A DNA stretch of 24,252 nucleotides from CAZYMF01 sp964648215. Lineage in GTDB: Bacteria > Desulfobacterota > Binatia > HRBIN30 > JACQVA1. Positions within the stretch are counted from its first letter, which is position 1. Each line of letters begins with the position of its first letter. Positions 1-7,480 of this stretch are shown here, in pieces. The DNA lies in the NCBI GenBank assembly GCA_964648215.1, contig CAZYMF010000057.1, positions 1-24,252 on the forward strand, in the 5' to 3' direction. The notes beneath the pieces are model-generated. The model saw only the letters and a list, made by a program, of their open reading frames with translations, searched no databases and was not told the DNA's origin. Made by a program: the position numbers and the translations under genes.

Positions 1-86
1 GCGGTTGGCGGTTAGGGTGGAACACATCAACGGGCTGCGGTCGAATCTCCAACTCGCCAACCGCCTAACCGTATAACCGCCGACCT
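1..86. repeat. Inverted array of GCGGTT-type short units (element A), cut by the window edge
   Basis: The left arm (1-20) reads as GCGGTTG then GCGGTTA, a 7-nt period. The right arm (49-86) contains the reverse-complement words CAACCG, TAACCG and TAACCG spaced 7-8 nt apart. The spacer of about 28 nt shows no units. The arms share the short unit but are not perfectly complementary, the same architecture as the elements near 4.5, 7.4, 10.5, 12.8 and 20.4 kb. The left side probably continues upstream of the window. The function is unknown. It could be a transcribed hairpin or a small non-autonomous repeat. Confidence 0.6.
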
Positions 87-378
87 TGCCGAACGGCTTC
101 AAACTACCCCACTACCGGAAGCCGCAACCCGACCGCGGCGCAGGGTTTACCGTTGCCCGGACAAAATGAAAAGCCCGTCTCACATCCGGGAAAGCCCCTG
201 CGTCGCCGTCATTCTCGTTGGGCGGCGCGTTGCTGGTCCCAACGTTGCTATGCCCGATATCGCGGGGGCCGATCCGCGATGGTAGGGTGCGGGTTCGCGC
301 CGCCGCGGGCGCGACGGAGAAACAAGTCGATCATTTTCTTATGCGACGATTTAGCTGGTCTGACTCTGAGGAGACGAG
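87..378. other. Non-coding leader region upstream of the large flavoprotein
   Basis: I see no convincing gene in these 292 bases. The open frame crossing them (from 153) is arginine-rich, has no recognisable domain and runs into the flavoprotein gene in another frame. A short perfect stem, ATCGCGG (259-265) with CCGCGAT (274-280), is visible. The last bases before the gene carry GAGGAGACGAG, a good ribosome binding site for the ATG at 379. No clear sigma-70 promoter stands out. Confidence 0.4.
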
Positions 379-3300
379 ATGGCGTTGAAGCATTTGGCCG
401 AGAGCCCCCGTCAGGAGGCGCGGGCGTGGAACCTGCAGCTGGGGGTGCCCGGATTCAAGTATTCTGATCTGAATCGCGTGCGCCGCATCGAGGCGCTGGA
501 TCGGGTGTTTCTGCAGACCTTGCGCGACTCCGAGCCGGCGCTGGCCGACGACCTCGAGCGGCATCGTTCCAGCGGCGGTGAAGGTTGGGAGAGATTGGCG
601 GAGTCGGAGCTGTTGAGCCGTGTTGCTCCCCACGCGGGCGCGTTCATCGCCCGGCTGTTTCGCATCGAGAAGGAGTACGGCGACCTCTGCGATCGCATCC
701 GCGCCGACCAGCGCTTGTTCGACTGGAAGCGCAACTTCGTCGAGCGCCGGGTCCTCAAGCAGGCGCCGGCCGCCGAGGTGATTGCCGCGATGGATCCGGT
801 GGAGATCGAGTCGGCCTACCGCGCCGCGGTCGACGCGGTATTGCCCGACGAGACGCTCTCCGCCGATCCCGAGCGCGAGCTGGCCGAGGTGACCACCGCG
901 TTGCTGGCGATCATCGAGGCCAAGGGCGACGCCGCCGACGCCGCCGCGCGCGCCGCGGCGCAGGCGCACCTGGCCGCCGTGGAGGCCTGGATTCGGGCCC
1001 TGGCGTTCCATCCGGCGCTGACCCACCGCCGCCACCGTTTCAGCTGCTTCAAGGTGCCGCACAAGGTCGACCACAACGAGCTGGTCCCCCGCGTCCACTC
1101 GCGTCCCGATCTCCCCGAGTACTTCGTCGGGCCGTCCGAAACCCGCCGCCACCGCGACGGCTTCAACCTCACCGACACGCGCTACACGCAGCGCGAGAAC
1201 CTCGGCGAATCACACTACTGCGTGACCTGCCACGACCGCGGCAAGGACTCCTGCTCCACCGGTCTGAAGGCCAAGGACGGCAAGGTGCAGCGCAACCCGC
1301 TGGGCATTTCCCTCGACGGTTGCCCGCTCGACGAGCGCATCTCCGAGATGGTGCGGCTCTACCGCGACGGCTATGCGATCGGGGCGCTGGCCGTGGTCAT
1401 GATCGACAACCCGATGGTGACCGGCACCGGCCACCGCATCTGCAACGACTGCATGAAGTCGTGCATCTTCCAGAAGCAGGACCCGGTCAATATCCCGCAG
1501 ATCGAGACCGGCATCCTCACCGACGTGCTGCGTCTGCCCTACGGCTTCGAGATCGTCTCGCTGCTGACGCGCTGGAACCCGCTCAACTCCCGGCGGCCGT
1601 ATCCGCTGCGCTACAACGGCAAGAACGTGCTCGTCGTCGGCATGGGGCCGGCGGGCTACACGCTGGCGCAGCACCTGCTCAACGAGGGTTTCGGCGTGGT
1701 CGGCATCGAGGGCCTGAAGGTCGAGCCGCTGGCGCCGCAGCTGCGCGGCGCCAAGCGCCGCGTGCCGCAGCCGATCCGCGACATCGACGACATCGTCGGC
1801 CCGCTCTCCGAGCGGCCGACGCTCGGTTTCGGCGGCGTCTGCGAGTACGGCATCACCGTGCGCTGGGACAAGAACTTTCTCGACATCACCTACGTCATGC
1901 TGATGCGGCGCAAGAAGTTCCGCCTGCTCAACGGCGTCCGCTTCGGCGGCACGCTGACCATCGACGACGCCTGGGGCCTCGGCTTCGACCACATCGCCGT
2001 CTGCGCTGGCGCCGGGCGCCCGACCATCGTGCGCATGCAGAACAACCTTGCCCGCGGCGTGCGCATGGCCTCGGACTTTCTCATGGGGCTGCAAGGGCAG
2101 GGGGCCTACCGCAAGAACTCGCTGACCAACCTGCAAGTGGAGATGCCCGCCGTCGTCATCGGCGGCGGCCTGACCGCCATCGACACCGCCACCGAGCTGC
2201 AAGCCTACTACGTCACCGAGGTGGAGAAGGCGCTCGAGCGCTTCGAGCGCCTGAAGCGCCGCATCGGCGAAGAGGCGATCTGGGCCCGCCTCGACAAGGA
2301 CGAGACCAAGACGGTGCAGACCTGGCTCCACCACGGCCGCATGGTGCGCGCCGAGCGCTCGGCGGCGAAGGCAGCCGGCCGGCCGCCCGACTTCGCCCGC
2401 CTGGTGAAGTCGTGGGGCGGCGTCACCATCGTCTACCGCAAGCGCCTGCTCGACTCGCCCGCCTACCGCCTGAACCACGAGGAGGTCATCAAGTCGCTCG
2501 AGGAGGGCATCGGCTTCACCGAGCGCATGACGCCGGTGGCCTGCCTGCTCGACGAGTCGGGCCACGTCGAGACGCTACAGTGCAGCCGCATGAAGCTGGA
2601 GGACGGCGCGTGGAAGGACACCGGCGAGCGCGTCGACTTCCCGGCCCGCGCGGTGATGGTGGCGGCGGGCACCAACCCCAACATCATCTACGAGAAGGAG
2701 CGCCCCGGCACCTTCGTCCTCGACGAGAAGCAAGGTTGCTTCGCCATGCATCGGCTGGTCGAGGGGCCCGAGGGGATGCGCCGGCTCGAGCCCGTGCCCG
2801 CGGGCGAGGTCGGCTTCCTGACCTCGTACAGCCAGGACGGCCGCTTCATCTCCTTCTACGGCGACGGCCATCCGGTGTTCGCCGGCAACGTCGTCAAGGC
2901 GATGGCTTCGGCGAAGCTGGGCTTTCGCCAGGTCGCCCGCCTGTTCGAGGCCGAGGTGGCGGCGCAGGACCTCGACGAGCAGGCCGAGCGCGAGAACGCC
3001 TGGGTGCGCTTCGCCGAGGTGCTCGAGGACGGGCTGCGCGCCGAGGTGGTCGACGCCATTCGGCTCGCCGACCGCATCGTCGAGGTGATCGCGCGGGCGC
3101 CGATGGCGGCGCGCAACTTCCGCCCCGGCCAGTTCTACCGGCTGCAGAACTACGAGGCGATCGCCGACCAGGTCGAGGGCATCCGCCTGACGATGGAGGC
3201 GGTGGCGTTGACCGGCGCGTGGACCGATCCGGAGCGCGGCCTGATCTCGCTGATCGTCCTCGAGATGGGCGGCTCCTCGCGGCTGTGCGCCATGCTCGAG

Positions 3301-4008
3301 CCGGGCGAGGAGATCGTGCTGATGGGGCCGACCGGCACGCCGACCGAGATCCCCGAGGGCGAGACGGTGCTGCTCGCCGGCGGCGGGCTGGGCAACGCGG
3401 TGCTGTTCTCGATCGCGGCGGCGATGAAGGCGAACAACAACCGGGTGGTCTACTTCGCCGGCTACAAGCGCGGCGGCGACCTGTTCAAGCGCCGCGCCAT
3501 CGAGGAGGCCTGCGATCTGGTGGTGTGGAGCGTCGACGAAGGAGCGCCGATTCCGACCCACCGCGCGCAGGACCGCAGCGTGGTCGGCAACATCGTCCAG
3601 GCGATGAACCGCTACGCGCGCGGCGAGCTCGGCGCCACGCCGATCCGACTGCAGGAGGTCGATCGCATCATCTGCATCGGCTCCGACATCATGATGAACG
3701 CCGTCGGCCAGGCGCGCCACGCGATCCTCAAGGACGTGCTGCGGCAGGACCACGTCGCCATCGGCTCGATCAACTCGCCGATGCAGTGCATGATGAAGGA
3801 GGTCTGCGCGCAGTGCCTGCAGCCCCACGTCGACCCGGAGACCGGCAAGGAGTCGCTGGTGTTCAGCTGCTTCAACCAGGACCAGGCCCTCGACAAGGTC
3901 GACTTCCACTTCCTGCACGAGCGCCTGCGGCAGAACTCGGCGGCGGAGAAGCTGACCTCGCTGTGGCTCGATCACCTCTTCGAGCAGCGCGAGGTGCAGG
4001 TGGTGTAG
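379..4008 (+). CDS. Fused NfnB/GltD-like and PyrK/NfnA-like FAD/NAD(P) iron-sulfur oxidoreductase
   Basis: This 1209-residue cytoplasmic flavoprotein has no signal peptide or membrane segment. Residues about 1-270 are an unassigned N-terminal region. A cysteine-rich part follows (CVTCH at 281-285, GCPLDE at 314, CNDCMKSC at 355-362), as expected for the iron-sulfur domain in front of GltD-like reductases. The FAD dinucleotide fold is at about 415-430 (GMGPAGY) and the NAD(P) fold at about 590-610 (IGGGLTAID). Residues about 875-1209 resemble the ferredoxin-reductase-like PyrK family and end in a 2Fe-2S-type cysteine set at 1137, 1143, 1146 and 1164. Known relatives (NfnAB, SudAB) couple NADH, NADPH and ferredoxin using two separate subunits. 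Here both halves are in one chain that is much longer than NfnA plus NfnB. An electron-bifurcating or transhydrogenase-like role is inference. The start follows GAGGAGACGAG. Confidence 0.8.
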   Translation: MALKHLAESPRQEARAWNLQLGVPGFKYSDLNRVRRIEALDRVFLQTLRDSEPALADDLERHRSSGGEGWERLAESELLSRVAPHAGAFIARLFRIEKEYGDLCDRIRADQRLFDWKRNFVERRVLKQAPAAEVIAAMDPVEIESAYRAAVDAVLPDETLSADPERELAEVTTALLAIIEAKGDAADAAARAAAQAHLAAVEAWIRALAFHPALTHRRHRFSCFKVPHKVDHNELVPRVHSRPDLPEYFVGPSETRRHRDGFNLTDTRYTQRENLGESHYCVTCHDRGKDSCSTGLKAKDGKVQRNPLGISLDGCPLDERISEMVRLYRDGYAIGALAVVMIDNPMVTGTGHRICNDCMKSCIFQKQDPVNIPQIETGILTDVLRLPYGFEIVSLLTRWNPLNSRRPYPLRYNGKNVLVVGMGPAGYTLAQHLLNEGFGVVGIEGLKVEPLAPQLRGAKRRVPQPIRDIDDIVGPLSERPTLGFGGVCEYGITVRWDKNFLDITYVMLMRRKKFRLLNGVRFGGTLTIDDAWGLGFDHIAVCAGAGRPTIVRMQNNLARGVRMASDFLMGLQGQGAYRKNSLTNLQVEMPAVVIGGGLTAIDTATELQAYYVTEVEKALERFERLKRRIGEEAIWARLDKDETKTVQTWLHHGRMVRAERSAAKAAGRPPDFARLVKSWGGVTIVYRKRLLDSPAYRLNHEEVIKSLEEGIGFTERMTPVACLLDESGHVETLQCSRMKLEDGAWKDTGERVDFPARAVMVAAGTNPNIIYEKERPGTFVLDEKQGCFAMHRLVEGPEGMRRLEPVPAGEVGFLTSYSQDGRFISFYGDGHPVFAGNVVKAMASAKLGFRQVARLFEAEVAAQDLDEQAERENAWVRFAEVLEDGLRAEVVDAIRLADRIVEVIARAPMAARNFRPGQFYRLQNYEAIADQVEGIRLTMEAVALTGAWTDPERGLISLIVLEMGGSSRLCAMLEPGEEIVLMGPTGTPTEIPEGETVLLAGGGLGNAVLFSIAAAMKANNNRVVYFAGYKRGGDLFKRRAIEEACDLVVWSVDEGAPIPTHRAQDRSVVGNIVQAMNRYARGELGATPIRLQEVDRIICIGSDIMMNAVGQARHAILKDVLRQDHVAIGSINSPMQCMMKEVCAQCLQPHVDPETGKESLVFSCFNQDQALDKVDFHFLHERLRQNSAAEKLTSLWLDHLFEQREVQVV

Positions 4009-4049
4009 CCGGCATTGCAGTTTTCCCCTTTCGGCAGTAGTCTCGGCCC

Positions 4050-4457
4050 ATGCACCTCCCCCGCTTCATGCGCCGTGTGAACCGCGTGTTCACCAACCCC
4101 CTGATGGGCACGTTCGCCTGGCTGGTGCCGCCGCTGGCGGTGGTGCACCACGTCGGGCGCAAGAGCGGGCGGAGCTATCGCAGCCCCGTGGTCGCGTTCC
4201 AGAGTGCCGGCGGGTTCGTGATCCCGATGACGTACGGCCGTGACGTCGACTGGGCGCGCAACATCGTCAAGGCGCACGGTTGCGAGATCGAGCAGATGGG
4301 TCGCCGCCACGCCCTGCGCAATCCGCGCATCGTCGGCTTCAAGGCGGCCGCGCCGCATCTTCCCGCCCTCGTCCGCCCGGCGCTGCGAGCGGCCGACTTC
4401 CCCGGCTACGTTCTGCTCGATCGGGCCAAGGGAAAGTCGTCGCGAGGGGGTAGGTAG
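4050..4457 (+). CDS. Nitroreductase-family deazaflavin (F420)-dependent oxidoreductase-like protein (DUF385/Ddn family)
   Basis: This 135-residue protein carries the family hallmark VGRKSGRSYRSPV at about residues 35-47, the segment that binds the cofactor phosphate in Ddn-type split-barrel enzymes. Its length is normal for the family. Relatives in actinobacteria use reduced F420 to reduce quinones, nitroaromatics or fatty-acid-like substrates. The substrate here cannot be read from sequence. It starts 41 bases after the large flavoprotein gene, so the two may be cotranscribed. No strong ribosome binding site precedes the ATG at 4050. A second in-frame ATG at 4068 gives the more usual start (MRRVNRVFTNP) and is a real alternative. 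The gene ends just before repeat element B and converges on the efflux gene emrB. Confidence 0.75.
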   Translation: MHLPRFMRRVNRVFTNPLMGTFAWLVPPLAVVHHVGRKSGRSYRSPVVAFQSAGGFVIPMTYGRDVDWARNIVKAHGCEIEQMGRRHALRNPRIVGFKAAAPHLPALVRPALRAADFPGYVLLDRAKGKSSRGGR

Positions 4458-4466
4458 AGGCTCCGA

Positions 4467-4572
4467 GGAAGATTTCCACACAGAGGCACAGAGAGCACCG
4501 AGAAAGCGCCCCGAGATCGAAGCCGGGGTTGCCTCTGTGTCCTCGGCGCCGCTGTGGTGAATCTCTTCTTCC
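4467..4572. repeat. Inverted array of CACAGAG units (element B) between convergent genes
   Basis: The left arm (4479-4502) is CACAGAG, 1 nt, CACAGAG, 2 nt, CACCGAG. The right arm (4533-4556), read on the other strand, is CACAGCG, 1 nt, CGCCGAG, 2 nt, CACAGAG. Both arms therefore have the same 7-1-7-2-7 layout. Outer GGAAGA/TCTTCC hexamers (4467-4472, 4567-4572) close the structure, and the spacer holds a small CCCC/GGGG stem. It fills the gap between the stops of the deazaflavin-type gene (+) and emrB (-), so a bidirectional transcription end is plausible. No T-tract follows. Confidence 0.7.
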
Positions 4573-4594
4573 ACCGCTGGGGAGGTCGGCGCCG

Positions 4595-6226
4595 TCAGTC
4601 GATGCCCTCGTGTGCCGCGGCCACGGCGCTCGCGGCCGCGGGCCGGCTGGGGAAGAGAAACAACAGCGGCAGGGTTGCCAGCAAGAGGATGCCGACGAAC
4701 CAGGCGGCGTCGTTGTAGCCCATGATGCCCGCTTGTTGATTGAGAAAGGCCCCCATCACCCCCGTGGCGTGCCGCCCCGCCGAGGTGGGCGGGATGCCGC
4801 GCAGCGCCAACAGCGTGGCGAGCCGCGCGTGCGCGCCGACGAACATCGGGTTGGTGGCGCTCAGGTTGTGCACCAGCTGCGCCCGGTGAAACTGCGTGCG
4901 CCGCGCGACGATCGTCGCCAGCAAGGCGTAGCCGATGTTGCCGCCGATGCGGCGCGACAGGGTGTAGATGCTCGACGCGTCGGTGATGTACTCGCGCTGC
5001 ACGGTGCTGACCGACACCGTGGTCAGGGTGACGAACATGAACGGCATTCCCATGCCCATGATGATCAGGATCGGGGTCAGGTTCCAGAACCCGACGGCCG
5101 CGGAGAGATGGGCGAGATCATGGAAGGACCAGCACAGGAGGGTGACGCTGATGGCGATCATGAGACGCGTGTCGACGTAGTTGTACAGCCAGCCGACGAC
5201 GGGCATCATGCAGAAGATCGTGATCGCACGCGGCAGCAGGGTGATGCCGGCGTCGTAGGCGGTGTAGCCGAGCAGCGTCTGCAGCAGGGCGGGGAGGAGG
5301 AAGGTGGAGCCGTACAGGGCGACGCCGAAGAGCGCACCGATGGAGGATCCGGCCGTCAGCGGCGCGTTCTTGAGCAGACGGATGTTGATCACCGGCTCGT
5401 CCACCCACAGCTCCCAGAGCACCAGCGCGACCAGGCTCAGCACCGTGACGACGCTGGTGACGACGATGAACCCGGAAGCGAACCAGTCCTTTTCCTGGCC
5501 GCGCTCGAGCACCACCTGCATCGCCGTGAGGCTGACGGTGAGCAAGGTGATTCCGAGCCAGTCGACCTTCTGCACGCCGCGCCGCAGGTAGTGCGGGTCC
5601 TCGAGGAAGATGGTCACCATGGCGATGCCGACGAGGGCGAAGGGTACGTTGATGTAGAAGATCGCCGGCCAGCCGTACCGGTCGGTCAGCCAGCCGCCGA
5701 GCACGGGGCCGATCGCCGGCGCCAGCACCACGCCCATGCCGTAGACCGACATGGCCTGCCCCTGCTCCTCGGGCGGGAAGGTCTCCCGCAACACCGCCAG
5801 GGAGATCGGGATCAAGGCGCCGCCGCCGATGCCCTGCAGCGTGCGGTAGAGCAGAATCTGCTCGAAGCTGGTCGCCGTTCCCGACAGCACCGAGCCGATG
5901 GTAAAGACGATGAAGGAGGTGACGTAGAGCCGCTTGCGGCCGACGAGCGTGCTCCACCAGCCCGCCATCGTCGCCATGATGATCTCGGCGATGCTGTAGC
6001 TGGTCGCCACCCAGGTGATCTCGGACAACGTGCGCCCGAAGCTGCCCATCATGTGCGGCAGCGCCACGTTGACGACGCTGACGTCCATCACCGCCATCAG
6101 GGCGCCGAAGACGACGGAGATGGCGACGATCCAGCGGTTGGCCGCCGCCGCCAGGGGCGGTGTCCCGGCGCCGCCTCCGGGGGGAGTGTGGCCGCGGTCG
6201 GATTCGTGAGAGTCGGGAGCGGGCAT
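4595..6226 (-). CDS. emrB: EmrB/QacA-type MFS drug efflux transporter (DHA2 family)
   Basis: This 543-residue inner-membrane, proton-driven multidrug exporter has about 14 hydrophobic segments, the normal number for DHA2 transporters. Family motifs are visible: MDVSVVNVALPHM in the first helix (motif D1), GWWSTLVGRKRLYV after helix 2 (motif A) and APAIGPVLGGWLTD in helix 5 (motif C). The open frame extends upstream to 6403, but that would overlap the divergent emrA start and adds an arginine-rich tail. The ATG at 6226 (MPAPDSHE) gives a normal cytoplasmic N-terminus, although its ribosome binding site is weak. With the divergent EmrA it should form the inner-membrane part of a tripartite pump. 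No TolC gene is in the window. Confidence 0.9.
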   Translation of the reverse strand: MPAPDSHESDRGHTPPGGGAGTPPLAAAANRWIVAISVVFGALMAVMDVSVVNVALPHMMGSFGRTLSEITWVATSYSIAEIIMATMAGWWSTLVGRKRLYVTSFIVFTIGSVLSGTATSFEQILLYRTLQGIGGGALIPISLAVLRETFPPEEQGQAMSVYGMGVVLAPAIGPVLGGWLTDRYGWPAIFYINVPFALVGIAMVTIFLEDPHYLRRGVQKVDWLGITLLTVSLTAMQVVLERGQEKDWFASGFIVVTSVVTVLSLVALVLWELWVDEPVINIRLLKNAPLTAGSSIGALFGVALYGSTFLLPALLQTLLGYTAYDAGITLLPRAITIFCMMPVVGWLYNYVDTRLMIAISVTLLCWSFHDLAHLSAAVGFWNLTPILIIMGMGMPFMFVTLTTVSVSTVQREYITDASSIYTLSRRIGGNIGYALLATIVARRTQFHRAQLVHNLSATNPMFVGAHARLATLLALRGIPPTSAGRHATGVMGAFLNQQAGIMGYNDAAWFVGILLLATLPLLFLFPSRPAAASAVAAAHEGID

Positions 6227-6288
6227 GGTCGGGAGGGGACCAGGCTCGAATATCGGATCTCTCTCTGCTTGCCAACGTCTCCGCCGAA

Positions 6289-6324
6289 CTTGCGCCGCCG
6301 GCTTGCGCAAGCGACCCGCTTGCG
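6289..6324. promoter_or_regulatory. Palindrome GCTTGCGCAAGC and CTTGCG repeats in the emrB/emrA divergent region
   Basis: The 112-base gap between the divergent emrB and emrA starts contains a perfect 12-bp palindrome, GCTTGCGCAAGC (6301-6312). CTTGCG occurs three times in the same orientation, at 6289, 6302 and 6319. Divergent pump genes are commonly controlled by a TetR- or MarR-type repressor binding such a dyad. No regulator gene is present in this window, so the binding protein is unknown. Binding-site function is inference. Confidence 0.4.
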
Positions 6325-6338
6325 GAAATGAATAGGGA

Positions 6339-7415
6339 ATGGCCTCGTCCTCCCGGCGACTTCTGCTTCCGAGTCTTGTGGCCCTGGTGGTGCTGGCGGG
6401 CATTGCCTTCGGTGTTCACTGGTGGTGGGTGAACCGGGGCCTGGTCAGCACCGACGATGCCTACGTTCACGCCAGCGTCGCCCTGATCACGCCGCGCATC
6501 GCCGGCACCGTCGTCGCGCTCGCGGTGGACGACAACTGGGAGGTCAAGCGGGGCGATGTGCTGCTGCGCCTCGATCCCACCGACTACGAGGTCCGGCTGC
6601 GCGAAGCGGAGGCCAAGCTGGCCGATGCGGAGCGTCACGTCCGCGAGCTCCAGGTGCAGGTGCGGGTCGCCGACAGCCAGATGCGACTGACCGAAGCCGA
6701 GCTGCAGCTCGCCACGCAGGACAACGGGCGCACCGAGGAGCTATTCAAGAAGAAGGTCGTGCCGGTCGAGGACCTCGACCACAGCCGAACCGCGTTGCGG
6801 GTGGCCCGCTCGCGCGTCGAGACGGCGCGCGAGGACGCCGCGCGGGCGCGCGCGGCGTTGGGCATTCCCGCCGACGCCCCGGTCACCGACTCGCCGACGG
6901 TGCGAGAGGCGGCGGCCCAGCGGGATCAGGCCCGGCTGCTGCTCTCCTACACCGAGCTGCGCGCGCCGATCTCGGGCATGGTGGCCACACGCGCGGTGCA
7001 GCTCGGGCAGCGCGTCGATCCGGGGCAGCCGGTCATGCGCATCGTGCCGCTCGAGCGCGTCTACATCGAGGCGAATTTCAAGGAGACGCAGCTGACGGAC
7101 TTGAAGATCGGGCAGCCGGCCACGATCGTCGCCGACCTCTATCCCGACCACGTCTACCACGGCGTCGTCGACGGCCTCGCCGCCGGCACCGGCGCCGCCT
7201 TCGCCCTGCTACCGGCGGAGAACGCCACCGGCAACTGGATCAAGGTGGTGCAACGGCTGCCGGTCAAGATTCGCCTCGACGAACCTCCCCCCGCCGACTA
7301 CCCGCTGCGCGTCGGCCTCTCCGTCGTCGCCACGGTCGACGTCACCCGCCCCGGCGGGTCGTTGCTGACGCCGCTGGGCCAGAAGCGAAAAGAAGAGGTA
7401 CAAGGCTCAAAGTGA
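6339..7415 (+). CDS. emrA: EmrA-type membrane fusion protein (HlyD family) of an MFS efflux pump
   Basis: This 358-residue periplasmic adaptor is anchored by one N-terminal membrane helix (about residues 9-30). VSTDDAYVHA at about 36-45 starts the first lipoyl half and barrel. A coiled-coil hairpin spans about 85-195. The second lipoyl half follows (SYTELRAPISGMV), and then the EmrA signature ALLPAENATGNWIKVVQRLP. It would bridge EmrB to an outer-membrane channel. It is divergent from emrB across 112 bases, and its ATG at 6339 has only a weak ribosome binding site (AGGGA). Its last four codons (Q-G-S-K) and stop lie inside repeat element C, so the native C-terminus seems to have been replaced or extended by repeat sequence. 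Confidence 0.9.
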   Translation: MASSSRRLLLPSLVALVVLAGIAFGVHWWWVNRGLVSTDDAYVHASVALITPRIAGTVVALAVDDNWEVKRGDVLLRLDPTDYEVRLREAEAKLADAERHVRELQVQVRVADSQMRLTEAELQLATQDNGRTEELFKKKVVPVEDLDHSRTALRVARSRVETAREDAARARAALGIPADAPVTDSPTVREAAAQRDQARLLLSYTELRAPISGMVATRAVQLGQRVDPGQPVMRIVPLERVYIEANFKETQLTDLKIGQPATIVADLYPDHVYHGVVDGLAAGTGAAFALLPAENATGNWIKVVQRLPVKIRLDEPPPADYPLRVGLSVVATVDVTRPGGSLLTPLGQKRKEEVQGSK

Positions 7416-7477
7416 AAGTCTCAAGTTACAAGTTGCAAGCTTCAAGTCCGGACTTGAGACTTGGGCCTTGAACCTTG
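7401..7477. repeat. Inverted heptad array CAAGNNN x7 / NNNCTTG x4 (element C)
   Basis: From 7401 to 7449 the sequence is seven consecutive in-phase heptads, of which six begin with CAAG or CAAA and five are exact CAAG (for example CAAGTTA, CAAGTTG). From 7450 to 7477 it is four heptads ending in CTTG (GGACTTG, AGACTTG and so on). The orientation switches exactly at the centre of a 16-bp perfect palindrome, TCAAGTCCGGACTTGA (7442-7457). An outer pair of 27-nt arms (7400-7426, 7452-7478) matches at 22 positions. The element lies between the convergent emrA and msrB genes and overlaps the last codons of emrA. Its function is unknown. The unit periodicity makes an ordinary terminator an incomplete explanation. 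Confidence 0.85.
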
Positions 7478-7480
7478 TCA

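Noticed and set aside
153..467. 104-codon frame upstream of and into the flavoprotein gene
   Set aside because: Arg-rich, no motif, and overlaps a well-supported start with a good ribosome binding site.
1219..1233. CxxCH heme motif (CVTCH) in the large flavoprotein
   Set aside because: The protein has no export signal and the cysteines fit an iron-sulfur domain, so c-type heme attachment is unlikely.
585..4040. 1151-codon plus-strand open frame overlapping the large flavoprotein
   Set aside because: Arg/Pro/Ala-rich shadow of the real frame in GC-rich DNA; no domain or motif.
4529..6331. 600-codon plus-strand open frame opposite emrB
   Set aside because: Composition is Gln/Asp/Arg/His-rich antisense of a membrane protein; emrB has all family motifs.
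7401..7477. CRISPR-like short repeats
   Set aside because: Units are 7 nt with no spacers, and orientation inverts in the middle; not a CRISPR array.
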